Part shown: piece by piece, positions 1 through 7,754 of the stretch
Position numbering within the stretch: position 1 is the first letter of the stretch
How the letters are laid out: each line of letters opens with the position of its first letter
Assembly (NCBI GenBank): GCA_963716735.1
Contig: OY970321.1
Location: forward strand, 1-64,000
Reading direction: 5' to 3'
Length of the DNA: 64,000 bases
Source of the DNA: VRUE01 sp963716735
GTDB lineage: Bacteria; Actinomycetota; Thermoleophilia; Solirubrobacterales; 70-9
Notes under the pieces: model-generated
Database searches by the model: none
Told to the model about the DNA's origin: nothing
What the model saw: the letters and a program-made list of their open reading frames with translations, nothing else
Program-made: the position numbers and the translations under genes

Positions 1-2
1 GC

Positions 3-1775
3 TCGCAGGCCGACCTGGCACGGGAGACGGCCAGCTCCCCACCGGGGGCGGGTTGCCCGGAAGCCTCGAAGATCGGCACGATCGAAGTCGAATCTCCGCT
101 TGTCTCCGAAGCGCTCAAGGGCTCCCTTTACCAGGCGACGCCCTATGAGAACGAGTTCAACACGCTGATCGCCTTCTACTTCGTGATCAAGAACCCCAAC
201 CTGGGGGTCGTGGTCACCCAGGCTGTCAAGGTCACGCCCGATCCCCAAGCCGGCCAGCTGGTTGCCACCGCCGACAACATCCCCCAGTTCCCGCTCAGCC
301 GCATCGCCATCCACCTTCGCGAGGGCGGCCGCAGCCCGCTGATCAGCCCGCCGAAGTGCGGCACCTACCAGGTCAGAGCGCAGATGTTCCCGTGGTCGGG
401 TGGAGCCCCGGTCGAAAGCACCCCGGGCTTTGAGATCACCACCGGCCCCGACGGGTCCTCCTGTCCCGCGGGTGGCGTCGCTCCCTTCAAGCCGGGCTTC
501 GAAGCAGGCACCGTCGACAACGGCGCCCGCCTCTACTCCCCCTTCTACATGCGCCTGTCCCGCAAAGACGGCGAACAGGACATGACCAAGTTCTCCACGG
601 TCCTCCCCCCGGGGGTGCTCGCCAAGCTGGCCGGGGTCGGCAAATGCTCCGAGGCGGCGATCGCCTCCGCCAAGGCGAGGACCGGTCCCCACGGGGGCGC
701 GGAAGAGCTCGCCAACCCGAGCTGCCCGGCCTCCTCGAGGATCGGCAGGACCCTGGCCGGAGCGGGTGTCGGCTCCCAGCTCACCTTCGTCGGAGGCAGC
801 CTCTACCTGGCCGGGCCCGTTGGCGGCGATCCGCTGAGTGTGGTCGCGATCACTCCCGCGGTGGCGGGGCCCTTCGATGCCGGCACCGTCGTGGTCAGGG
901 TCGCACTGACCGTCAACCCCCTCACCGCCGAAGCCGAAGTGGACGGCTCGCGCTCCGATCCACTTCCCCACATCCTCAAGGGCATACCGCTGAACGTCAG
1001 AGACCTCAGGGTCTACGTCGACCGGCCCGAATTCACCCTGAACGCGACCAACTGCGATGCGGCCAAGGTGCGCGCGACGCTGTTCGGCTCCTTCCTGAGC
1101 CCGCTCGACCCCGCAGACGACGCCCCGGTCGGCCTCGAGGCCTCCTACCAGGCGGCAAACTGCGCCGCCCTCGGCTTCAAGCCAAAGCTCTCCCTGAGCC
1201 TCAAAGGAGGGACCAAGCGGGGCGCCCACCCGGCCTTCCGCGCCGTCTACAAACCGAGGCCCGACGACGTGAACCTAAAAGAGCTGGTCCTGCGCCTGCC
1301 GCACTCGGCCTTCCTGGACCAGGGCCACATCAGGACGATCTGCACCAGGGTGCAGTTCGCCGCCGACGCCTGTCCCAAGGCGGCCCAGTATGGGGAGATC
1401 AAAGCCTGGACGCCGCTGCTCGACGACCCGCTGCAGGGACCCGTCTACCTAAGGTCCTCGAGCCACAAGCTGCCGGACCTCGTCTTCGACCTGCACGGCC
1501 TGGTCGACATCGAGGTGGTCAGCCGCCTCGACTCGATTCACGGCGGGATCAGGGCGAGGATCGAATCGGCTCCCGACGCCCCGATCACCAAAGTCGACCT
1601 GCAGATGCAGGGCGCCAACAAGGGGCTGATCGTCAACAGCCGCAACATCTGCGCGACCAAGAACCGCTCGAACCTCGACCTCATCGGGCAAAGCGGGAAA
1701 CCCTACAGCGCTCGCCCTGTCTTGCGGCCCAGCTGCAAAGGGGCCCGCAAGGGGCGGAGGCAGGGGCGGGGTTAA
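3..1775 (+). CDS. Large secreted repeat-type protein, 5' truncated by window edge
   Basis: The reading frame is open from the first bases of the window, so the true start lies upstream; about 590 C-terminal residues are visible. Methionine codons such as the one at 183 are internal. The protein is beta-rich in appearance, with scattered cysteines and phrases such as KIGTIEVESPLV and EFNTLIAFYFVIKNP. I recognise this style from large extracellular proteins of Solirubrobacterales genomes, but I cannot name a function. The C-terminus is basic (KGARKGRRQGRG). It is followed by a 212-base gap holding the promoter of the next gene. No catalytic motif is visible. Confidence 0.8.
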   Translation, partial: SQADLARETASSPPGAGCPEASKIGTIEVESPLVSEALKGSLYQATPYENEFNTLIAFYFVIKNPNLGVVVTQAVKVTPDPQAGQLVATADNIPQFPLSRIAIHLREGGRSPLISPPKCGTYQVRAQMFPWSGGAPVESTPGFEITTGPDGSSCPAGGVAPFKPGFEAGTVDNGARLYSPFYMRLSRKDGEQDMTKFSTVLPPGVLAKLAGVGKCSEAAIASAKARTGPHGGAEELANPSCPASSRIGRTLAGAGVGSQLTFVGGSLYLAGPVGGDPLSVVAITPAVAGPFDAGTVVVRVALTVNPLTAEAEVDGSRSDPLPHILKGIPLNVRDLRVYVDRPEFTLNATNCDAAKVRATLFGSFLSPLDPADDAPVGLEASYQAANCAALGFKPKLSLSLKGGTKRGAHPAFRAVYKPRPDDVNLKELVLRLPHSAFLDQGHIRTICTRVQFAADACPKAAQYGEIKAWTPLLDDPLQGPVYLRSSSHKLPDLVFDLHGLVDIEVVSRLDSIHGGIRARIESAPDAPITKVDLQMQGANKGLIVNSRNICATKNRSNLDLIGQSGKPYSARPVLRPSCKGARKGRRQGRG

Positions 1776-1881
1776 CTCGTTGCAGCGCGCGTAGATCGAC
1801 GGACGCGCGACTGACTCACAGCTGCTTTGCAGGGCAATCGTCGCGATCGTGCCAGCGCATCGAGCCGCCAGGCAGCTAACC

Positions 1882-1910
1882 TTGACTACCATAGTCTGAA
1901 GGTTCTATCT
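1882..1910 (+). promoter_or_regulatory. Candidate promoter of first secreted paralogue
   Basis: TTGACT at 1882-1887 resembles a -35 box. About 17 bases downstream lies CTATCT (1905-1910), a plausible but imperfect -10 box. The stretch CTATCTCTCTTCCATCC recurs in near-identical form (CTATTCCTCTTCCATCC) before the second paralogue, which supports a conserved promoter or transcript start here. Purely a sequence-pattern call. Confidence 0.4.
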
Positions 1911-1917
1911 CTCTTCC

Positions 1918-1987
1918 ATCCTCCCCAACGGGGGAGGCGCGCCGGCCCAGCAGGCCAGGCGCAAATCAGATCCGAAAGGAAGAGAAG
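1918..1987 (+). promoter_or_regulatory. Structured 5' leader, copy 1
   Basis: Two consecutive hairpins precede the start codon. Hairpin 1 pairs 1920-1926 with 1931-1937 (loop AACG). Hairpin 2 pairs 1939-1943 with 1958-1962 and 1944-1947 with 1953-1956, with A1957 bulged. A purine-rich tract (GAAAGGAAGAGAAG) containing the ribosome binding site follows. The second paralogue keeps the same order and spacing with changed bases, including one fully compensatory pair. This suggests the RNA fold is under selection. Confidence 0.5.
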
Positions 1988-2707
1988 ATGATTCGCAATC
2001 TGAAGGCCCTGGGGCTCGCCCTGATCGCCGTCTTCGCGATGAGCGCGCTGGCGGCCTCGGCGGCACAGGCGGTTACAACAGACGGGGAGTTTACATCAGA
2101 TGGCAAAGTGACAGTTACAGGGCACGGCGCGGCCGAATTGCTCACATTCGAAGCTGGTCAGAAAGTCACCTGTACAACTCATCATACAATCATGCCCGAG
2201 AACGTGACACCGTGGGGTCCCATCGCCGTCCCAGTAGGCGGCCTGACAACACTCACAGATCAGGTCCACTACAGTGGCTGCATAGCCCAAGTGGGCGCGC
2301 AGTCGCTACCACTGACAATGACAACAAACGAATGCGACTTGCTCTTTCACCTTGGAGAAACAACAGCACCACTAAATACCGGTACATACACCCTAACCCC
2401 GACAGTTAAATGTAAAAACGTAGGTGAAACGATCGAACTGCATGTGTATCAGCAGGCATCGCATGCCACCTCGGTCTGCACATACAAAATCGGGGAACAG
2501 AATCTCAACCCGGGCACCCTCCACTCGACGAACGTCGCCGGCGGAACGATCAAAGTGTCCGGTGAAGTCACCGGCATCACAATGTCGAGAACCGGCGTCC
2601 TGTGCGGTGGGACCAAACACACCAGCGCAGCCATACTGCACGCGAACACGACCCTCACCGGCAAAAACGAAGCAGGGGCCGCGACAGAAATCAGCATCAG
2701 CCACTGA
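1988..2707 (+). CDS. Secreted hypothetical protein, tandem paralogue 1
   Basis: 239 residues. The N-terminus MIRNLKALGLALIAVFAMS and the following Ala-rich stretch ending AQA form a clear Sec signal peptide (about residues 1-28). The mature part is Thr/Gly/Val-rich with six cysteines (in VTCTTHH, SGCIAQ, NECDLLF, VKCKN, SVCTYK and VLCGG), probably three disulfides. All six are conserved in the downstream copy. The start is fixed by a strong AAAGGAAGAG site. Codon use is odd: Thr is very often ACA and third positions are A/T-richer than in neighbouring genes. The family is recognisable as exported Solirubrobacterales protein of unknown function; no enzymatic motif is seen. Confidence 0.85.
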   Translation: MIRNLKALGLALIAVFAMSALAASAAQAVTTDGEFTSDGKVTVTGHGAAELLTFEAGQKVTCTTHHTIMPENVTPWGPIAVPVGGLTTLTDQVHYSGCIAQVGAQSLPLTMTTNECDLLFHLGETTAPLNTGTYTLTPTVKCKNVGETIELHVYQQASHATSVCTYKIGEQNLNPGTLHSTNVAGGTIKVSGEVTGITMSRTGVLCGGTKHTSAAILHANTTLTGKNEAGAATEISISH

Positions 2708-2715
2708 TCCAGCAT

Positions 2716-2746
2716 CTCCAGGGCGGTTCGATGGGCCGCCCTGGAG
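2716..2746 (+). terminator. Hairpin terminator after paralogue 1
   Basis: A perfect 11-bp stem (2716-2726 with 2736-2746) encloses a 9-base loop, 8 bases after the stop codon. There is no T-tract, so it may act as an intrinsic terminator of the T-less actinobacterial kind or as a 3' stabiliser. The hairpin after paralogue 2 has a related GGGCGG core. Confidence 0.6.
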
Positions 2747-2917
2747 CTTGTGGAACGGCCGGGAGGGCCAGAACGTGCCCCGCACAGATCCGCGCGCGCG
2801 GAGATCGATCACACGGTATTTGCGGGAAGAAAGCGGTGGCCGGTCTGGCCGGGCCGGGCGAATCACTTAATCGCTTAATATTTTTTGCCTAAAGCCCCGC
2901 AGCGGCTATTCCTCTTC

Positions 2918-2989
2918 CATCCCCCAAGCGGGGAGACGTGCCAGTCCAAGGGAGGGCGGGCACGAAATCAGATCCGAAAGGAAGAGAAG
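2918..2989 (+). promoter_or_regulatory. Structured 5' leader, copy 2
   Basis: Same architecture as the leader of the first paralogue. Hairpin 1 pairs 2920-2924 with 2930-2934. Hairpin 2 pairs 2937-2942 with 2959-2964, and is followed by the same AAATCAGATCCGAAAGG tract and start-codon spacing. In hairpin 2 the C-G pair of copy 1 (1940/1961) is a T-A pair here (2939/2962), a compensatory change. An A/T-rich stretch (2867-2893) upstream may carry the promoter. Confidence 0.5.
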
Positions 2990-3706
2990 ATGATTCGCAA
3001 TTTGAAGGCCCTGGGGCTCGCTCTGGTCGCCGTCTTCGCGATGAGCGCGCTGGCCGCATCGGCGGCACAGGCGGTTACAACAGACGGGCATTTCACATCG
3101 GACGGCAAAGTGACAGTTACAGGTCACAGCGCGTCCGAATCATTCACATTCGAAGCTGGCCAGAGCGTCACCTGTACAGCTCATCATACAATCATGCCCG
3201 AGAACGTAACACCTTGGGGTCCCATCGCCGTCCCAGTAGGCGGTCTGACAACACTCACAGATCAGGCCCACTACAAAGAATGCGTTGCCAAAGTTGGCGC
3301 CCAGTCGCTGCCGGCGACAGTGACAACAAACGGCTGCGACTTCCTCTTTCACCTTGGTGAAACAACAGCACCGCTAGACACTGGTACATACACCGTAACC
3401 CCGACAGTTAAATGCGGTGTTAATGAAACGATCGAAGTGCATGTGTATCAGCAGGCATCGCATGCTACCTCGGTCTGCACATACAAAGTCGGGGAACAGA
3501 ATCTCAACCCGGGCACCCTCCACTCCACGAACATCGCCGGCGGAACGGTCAAAGTGTCCGGCGAAGTAACCGGCATCACAGCCTCGAGGACCGGCGTCCT
3601 GTGCGGTGGAACCAAACACACCAGCGCAGCCATACAGCACGCGAACACGACCCTCACCGGCAAAAGCGAAGCAGGGGCCGCGACAGAAATCAGCATCAGC
3701 CACTGA
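2990..3706 (+). CDS. Secreted hypothetical protein, tandem paralogue 2
   Basis: 238 residues, closely similar over its whole length to the protein encoded just upstream. It has the same signal peptide (MIRNLKALGLALVAVFAMS), the same six cysteines and the same ACA-rich codon use. The start is the ATG at 2990 after GAAAGGAAGAG; an in-frame extension to 2885 would translate the conserved leader and is rejected. The two genes plus leaders form a tandem duplication of about 1 kb. Differences are scattered substitutions with a few small indels (for example KCKNVGETI against KCGVNETI), so the duplication is not brand new. Function unknown; extracellular or envelope location expected. Confidence 0.85.
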   Translation: MIRNLKALGLALVAVFAMSALAASAAQAVTTDGHFTSDGKVTVTGHSASESFTFEAGQSVTCTAHHTIMPENVTPWGPIAVPVGGLTTLTDQAHYKECVAKVGAQSLPATVTTNGCDFLFHLGETTAPLDTGTYTVTPTVKCGVNETIEVHVYQQASHATSVCTYKVGEQNLNPGTLHSTNIAGGTVKVSGEVTGITASRTGVLCGGTKHTSAAIQHANTTLTGKSEAGAATEISISH

Positions 3707-3767
3707 TCCAGCGCAGCCGATGGCCGCAGATCTGGCCGGTCGGCTAATGAGCTGGGCAAAGCAGAAC

Positions 3768-3791
3768 AGGGCGGCCCTACGGGGCCGCCCT
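3768..3791 (+). terminator. Hairpin terminator after paralogue 2
   Basis: A perfect 10-bp G+C stem (3768-3777 with 3782-3791) with tetraloop TACG is followed by CTCTTCG. It lies 60 bases after the stop codon. Confidence 0.65.
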
Positions 3792-4072
3792 CTCTTCGTA
3801 CCCCCGCCATGGGCACCAGTTTGGGGTGTAAGGCCCCCTGTGGATCAGATGACAGAAACCACAAACCGAAGCCAACTGCGTCATCGCGGAACGCATAGGG
3901 TCGCCCGAAGCATCCCGCGGAGAGGGCGAGGCCGAGCCTCACCCCGTCGACGTAAAGGGTCCCTGGGCGTTCCTCTCGCGAGGAATCTTGGCTGCGGCGC
4001 TCAGACGCGTCGCCCGAAGTCATGGCGACACTCGACGCGGGCACCGGGTCTCTTCACAATTTTCTGTCTTAG
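3792..4072. other. Gene-free stretch between terminator and riboswitch
   Basis: Together with the terminator and riboswitch this is part of a 523-base gap (3707-4229) without a convincing gene. No conserved-looking coding frame is visible here. The last 60 bases, with an A/T-richer patch (CACAATTTTCTGTCTTAGCG, about 4055-4074), are the likely promoter of the riboswitch-controlled transcript. Confidence 0.5.
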
Positions 4073-4216
4073 CGTTTGCTAACGTGCCGCCAACTTCCGC
4101 TGAATCTCCGCCATATATCGCGGGGAGCGGGGGACCCACAAGTTGGGGCGAATCGTCGGCATCTGCCACGTAGCGCAGCTCTTTCAGCGCGAGCCCGTCA
4201 GCTAACCCCGCAAGCG
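4073..4216 (+). promoter_or_regulatory. c-di-AMP riboswitch (ydaO/yuaA class)
   Basis: The stretch carries the class hallmarks in order: CGCTGAATCTCCGCC (4099-4113), GGGGGACCCA (4130-4139), GGGGCGAATC (4145-4154) and GAGCCCGTCAGCTAACCCCG (4191-4210). Closing stem P1 pairs 4073-4079 with 4210-4216 (one G-U). The family is known to bind cyclic di-AMP and, in actinobacteria, to sit before cell-wall hydrolase and resuscitation-factor-type genes, which fits the RlpA-like gene just downstream. The ribosome binding site GAAAGAG (4221-4227) begins 5 bases after P1, so control of translation as well as transcription is possible. Confidence 0.93.
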
Positions 4217-4229
4217 TTTCGAAAGAGCA

Positions 4230-4769
4230 ATGAAGCAAGGCAGAAACCGCCTCGGGCGGCAAGATCACCCCGGATTCGGGCGCGCTAATCACGAGCGCCG
4301 GCAGCGGCTTGCCCGCTGGGCGGCCCCACTTCTGATCGCGGCCACGGTCGCCCTCGCGGCAGCCCCGGCGCAGGCGGGAACCGGGGGCGCTTCCACGGTC
4401 GCCGCCAGCGGCGCTCAGGCCGGAGGCGGCCTCGCATTTGCCCCGATGCAGTGGGCCGGCGCGACCTGGTACGGCCCTGGCCTCTACGGGCGCCACACCG
4501 CTTGCGGGCAGCTGTTGGCCCCGCGCACGATCGGGGTCGCTCACCGCAGCCTTCCCTGCGGCACCACTGTCAAGTTCGTCTACCACGGCCACTCAATCGT
4601 CACCCAGGTCATCGACCGCGGCCCCTATAGCCGCGGCAATGCCTGGGATCTGACCAGCGGTGCGGCGCAGGCGCTGCATTTCAGCGGTGCGGGCCAGGGG
4701 CAGGTTGGCTATGCCGTCTCGCTCGAGTACGCGCGGGATTTCCACGGCACCGGTCACGCCGGTCGCTGA
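4230..4769 (+). CDS. RlpA-like double-psi beta-barrel exported protein
   Basis: 179 residues. A basic N-terminus is followed by a hydrophobic signal segment (about residues 28-50, ending PAQAG). The C-terminal 100 residues form a double-psi beta-barrel of the RlpA/expansin-like kind: ATWYGPGLYGRHTACGQ, the LPCGTTVKFVYHG strand, then VIDRGPYSRGNAWDLTSGAA with the conserved Asp-Arg-Gly-Pro. Family members bind or cleave peptidoglycan glycan strands; activity of this one is inferred. It is the sole gene behind the c-di-AMP riboswitch, tying cell-wall remodelling to c-di-AMP level. ATG 4230 is supported by GAAAGAG seven bases upstream of it. Confidence 0.88.
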   Translation: MKQGRNRLGRQDHPGFGRANHERRQRLARWAAPLLIAATVALAAAPAQAGTGGASTVAASGAQAGGGLAFAPMQWAGATWYGPGLYGRHTACGQLLAPRTIGVAHRSLPCGTTVKFVYHGHSIVTQVIDRGPYSRGNAWDLTSGAAQALHFSGAGQGQVGYAVSLEYARDFHGTGHAGR

Positions 4770-4832
4770 CAACCGCCGCTCCGGCTAGTCTTCTGCCTCT
4801 AAGCAGGACTTTTCTACGAGAGGAGCACGGGC

Positions 4833-5561
4833 ATGTCGAGGTTTTCCCATAGAGCCGACGTCGTCGACCGGATCGGCGGACGCAGCCGGCTCGCCGTCGC
4901 GATCGCGCTGGCCGCATGCCTCGCCGCCCTGGTTCTGACCGGCGCCGGGGCCGGCGCGGCGACCAGCTCACGCACGACCGTCGTGCTCGGCAGCACCGCG
5001 ACGGTGCCCGACCCGTCCTGCCCGGACCTGCCCTGTCAGGCCGTGGGAAGTGTCACCGGCTTTCAGGTCAGCACCGATCAGGGAGGACTGCCCTTCCGCG
5101 TGCGGCGGAACGGCAAGGTGAAGGCGTGGACGTTGACGCTTGCCGAGCCGACCAGCAAGCAGCGCTCGTTCTTCAACGGCTTCTTCGGTACCCCGCCCGA
5201 GGCGCGCCTGGCAATCCTGCGCCGCGTCCCCGGCACCGAGCCGCCCCGCTATGCCCTGCGCAGCCAGGGCTCGATCCACGTGCTCAGTCCCTACCTCGGC
5301 CAGACGGTCAAGTTCGGCGCCTCGCTGAAAGTCGAAAAGGGCGACATAGTCGGCATCACCATCCCCACCTGGGCTCCGGCCTTTGCCCAGGACCTCTCGT
5401 CGAAAAACGCCTGGCGAGCCAGCCGCGAAGAGGGCAAATGCACCAACACCACCGACGTCCGCCAAGGCCAGCCCCAACTAAAGGTTGGAACCCGCGCCAC
5501 CTACGGCTGCCGCTACTCAACCGCCCGCCTCCTCTACACGGCGACCGTCGTCGAGGACTGA
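4833..5561 (+). CDS. Secreted or membrane-anchored hypothetical protein
   Basis: 242 residues. An N-terminal hydrophobic segment (about residues 22-45, LAVAIALAACLAALVLTG) acts as signal peptide or anchor. The remainder is a beta-rich domain beginning VPDPSCPDLPCQAVGSVTGF with further cysteines near the C-terminus (EEGKCTN, TYGCRYS). The start has GAGAGGAGC upstream. The gene stands alone, convergent with the next gene. I do not recognise a functional family; an extracellular location is all that can be argued. Confidence 0.8.
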   Translation: MSRFSHRADVVDRIGGRSRLAVAIALAACLAALVLTGAGAGAATSSRTTVVLGSTATVPDPSCPDLPCQAVGSVTGFQVSTDQGGLPFRVRRNGKVKAWTLTLAEPTSKQRSFFNGFFGTPPEARLAILRRVPGTEPPRYALRSQGSIHVLSPYLGQTVKFGASLKVEKGDIVGITIPTWAPAFAQDLSSKNAWRASREEGKCTNTTDVRQGQPQLKVGTRATYGCRYSTARLLYTATVVED

Positions 5562-5576
5562 ACTGGGATCGAAAAC

Positions 5577-5593
5577 GAGGCGACCCTCGCCTC
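5577..5593. terminator. Bidirectional hairpin between convergent genes
   Basis: GAGGCGA (5577-5583) and TCGCCTC (5587-5593) form a 7-bp stem with loop CCC. It fills the 36-base gap between two stop codons facing each other, as expected for a shared terminator. Confidence 0.5.
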
Positions 5594-5597
5594 CTAC

Positions 5598-6170
5598 TTA
5601 GGCCGCTGAGGGCAGTACTTCAGGCGTAGCCTGATCTTTGGGTAGCGCAGCCGCGCTGGCGATCAGGCTCTGGAACTCGTTGAGCGCCAGGTGCGCGACA
5701 GCCTCAAGGATCTCCTCGTCGCTCCAGCCGATCTCCCGTGCCTCCTCGTGGAGGTGGTGTGGGGGAGGGGCATCCGCTTCGAGCGTCGCCTTGAGGAACT
5801 CGAGCAGCGCCGCCTCTTTGGCGTCGCCGGAGCTGAAGCTCCGCGCTCGCGAGACCTCATCGAGGCCGAGGCCGGCGCGCCGCGCCGACTTTGCGTGTTG
5901 GGCGGTGCTGTAGGAGTCGTGGCGGTACTCGGCGACCGCCAGGGCGATCCGCTCGCGGGTCGCCTGCGGCAGGACGCCGCCGCGCAGCTCCGAGCGCATC
6001 CGGGTGTAGGCGCGCAGCACGGAAGGCGCACCTGCGAGCACGCCGACGAACTTGGTCACGGCGCCGCCGGCCGCCTGAATGCTCTTGATCAGAGGAGCAC
6101 TCTCGTCAGGGGCCGTCAACTCGTCGTGAATCTGAAATCTGCTTACTGCCGTTTTTACCGTCATTTGCAT
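5598..6170 (-). CDS. Carboxymuconolactone decarboxylase / AhpD-fold protein lacking the CxxC
   Basis: 190 residues with the all-helical CMD/AhpD fold. GGVLPQATRERIALAVAEY is the typical first helix pair, and EYRHDSYSTAQHAKSARRAG stands where AhpD-type peroxidases have the E-x-x-C-x-x-C-x-x-x-H active site. Here Asp and Ser take the two cysteine positions, while the Glu and the final His remain. A thiol peroxidase role is therefore unlikely; CMD-like proteins without cysteines act as decarboxylases or unknown oxidoreductases. The gene is divergent from glutamine synthetase with about 230 bases between the starts. Confidence 0.85.
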   Translation of the reverse strand: MQMTVKTAVSRFQIHDELTAPDESAPLIKSIQAAGGAVTKFVGVLAGAPSVLRAYTRMRSELRGGVLPQATRERIALAVAEYRHDSYSTAQHAKSARRAGLGLDEVSRARSFSSGDAKEAALLEFLKATLEADAPPPHHLHEEAREIGWSDEEILEAVAHLALNEFQSLIASAAALPKDQATPEVLPSAA

Positions 6171-6244
6171 CCCGCCTTTGGCTCGGATAGACGGAATTCC
6201 GCTTCACAGAGCCTTTACGTGGCCTTTACTTTACTTTAAGCCAT

Positions 6245-6265
6245 TAACTTACGCGAAGTAAGTTA
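6245..6265. promoter_or_regulatory. Palindrome in the glnA upstream region (candidate operator)
   Basis: TAACTTAC (6245-6252) and GTAAGTTA (6258-6265) form a perfect 8-bp inverted repeat around GCGAA, in an A/T-rich stretch between the divergent CMD and glutamine synthetase genes. This geometry suits a dimeric repressor or activator; which one is unknown. Confidence 0.45.
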
Positions 6266-6306
6266 TACCGATATCGGCGACCTCCCGCAACCCTTCTGCG
6301 GCGAAT

Positions 6307-6332
6307 GTCACATACCCGTAATACGGGGTTTT
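6307..6332 (+). promoter_or_regulatory. Palindrome upstream of glnA, possible GlnR-like half site
   Basis: CCCGTA-A-TACGGG (6315-6327) is a perfect palindrome followed by TTTT. GTCAC-N6-GTAAT (6307-6322) overlaps it and resembles one half of an actinobacterial GlnR box (GTnAC-N6-GnAAC). The second half is not evident, so the assignment is weak. A short attenuator hairpin is the alternative. Confidence 0.3.
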
Positions 6333-6401
6333 GCACCTCGCCGGTTCACTTCGCCTATCTTTGCCCCGACCGCGCCGAACAGCCACGAAGGAGACCGGGG
6401 A

Positions 6402-7754
6402 ATGGCCGAGCAACCAACGAGTGCCGCCGACGTAGCCGAGATCGTCAAGGAGCGCGACGTTCGCTTCATCCGGCTCTGGTTCACCGACGTGCTCGGCCAG
6501 CTGAAGAGCTTCTCGATCAATTCGGCCGAGCTGGAGGATGCGCTCGAGGGCGGCATGGGTTTCGACGGCTCATCGATCACCGGCTTCAACCCGATCGAGG
6601 AGTCGGACATGATCGCGATGCCCGACCCCTCGACCTTCGCGATCATCCCCTGGCGGCCCGAGGGGGAGAACGCGGTCGCGCGCATGTTCTGCGACGTCCA
6701 GGTCCCCTGCGGCGACCCCTATGAGGGGGACCCGCGCTGGATCATGCGCCGCGCCCTGAAACGGGCCCAGGACCTCGGCTTCGACGCCTACAACATCGGC
6801 CCCGAGCTCGAGTACTTCTACTTCCGCTCGGCCAAGCCGGAGGGTGGCGTGCCGGAGGTGCTCGACGAGGGTGGGTACTTCGACCTGACCACGCTCGACG
6901 CCGGCTCGGACGTGCGCCGCGAGACGATCCTGGCGCTGGAGAAGATGGGCATCCACGTCGAGTACGCCCATCACGAGGTCGGCCCCTCCCAGCACGAGGT
7001 CGACATGCGTTACAAGGACGCGCTGCAGATGTCGGACGACTGCATGACCTACCGCATCGTCGTCAAGGAGTACGCGATGAAATACGGCTGGCACGCGACC
7101 TTCATGCCGAAGCCACTTTTCGGCGAGAACGGCTCCGGCATGCACGTCCACCAGTCGCTGACCAAAGACGGCAAGAACGCTTTCTTCGACCCCGACGACC
7201 AGTACTTCCTCTCGGCCACGGCGAAGGCTTTCATCGCCGGCCAGCTGCGTCACGCCCGCGAGATCTCGCCGCTCTTCGCCCAGTGGACCAACTCCTACAA
7301 GCGCCTCGTCCCCGGCTTCGAGGCACCGGTCTACCTCGCCTGGTCGCGCCGCAACCGCTCAGCGCTGATCCGCGTGCCGCTCTACCACCCCGGCAAGGAG
7401 GCGGCGACGCGGGCCGAGCTGCGCTGTCCCGATCCCGCCTGCAACCCCTATCTCTGCTTTGCCGGCATGCTGCAGGCTGGCTTGGAAGGGGTCGAGAAAG
7501 GCTACGAGCTGCCCGAGCCGATGGAGCAGAACCTCTACCACCTCTCGCCGGAGGAGCGTTCCCAGCGGGGTATCGAGCAGCTGCCGGAGACGCTCGGCGA
7601 AGCGATCGACATCGCCGCCGACTCGGAGCTGGTGCTGCGCACGCTGGGCGAGCACACGTTTCGGCGGTTTGTTGAGATCAAGCGGCAAGAATGGGACGAC
7701 TACCGGGTTCAGGTCACGCCTTACGAGATCGAGAACTTTCTTCCGGTGTTGTAG
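6402..7754 (+). CDS. glnA: Type I glutamine synthetase
   Basis: 450 residues. It makes glutamine from glutamate, ammonia and ATP in the cytosol. The beta-grasp N-domain carries FDGSSITGFNPIEESDM. The catalytic domain shows GPELEYFYF, the ammonia/glutamate segment HHEVGPSQHEVDMRY, FMPKPLFGENGSGMHVHQS with metal- and substrate-binding residues, and RNRSALIRVP. The length (about 450) and the region around NLYHLSPEE point to the I-alpha type rather than the longer adenylylated I-beta type, an inference from length. The ATG follows GAAGGAGACCGGGGA. The promoter region contains two palindromes. The stop codon sits on the edge of a large inverted repeat. Confidence 0.96.
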   Translation: MAEQPTSAADVAEIVKERDVRFIRLWFTDVLGQLKSFSINSAELEDALEGGMGFDGSSITGFNPIEESDMIAMPDPSTFAIIPWRPEGENAVARMFCDVQVPCGDPYEGDPRWIMRRALKRAQDLGFDAYNIGPELEYFYFRSAKPEGGVPEVLDEGGYFDLTTLDAGSDVRRETILALEKMGIHVEYAHHEVGPSQHEVDMRYKDALQMSDDCMTYRIVVKEYAMKYGWHATFMPKPLFGENGSGMHVHQSLTKDGKNAFFDPDDQYFLSATAKAFIAGQLRHAREISPLFAQWTNSYKRLVPGFEAPVYLAWSRRNRSALIRVPLYHPGKEAATRAELRCPDPACNPYLCFAGMLQAGLEGVEKGYELPEPMEQNLYHLSPEERSQRGIEQLPETLGEAIDIAADSELVLRTLGEHTFRRFVEIKRQEWDDYRVQVTPYEIENFLPVL

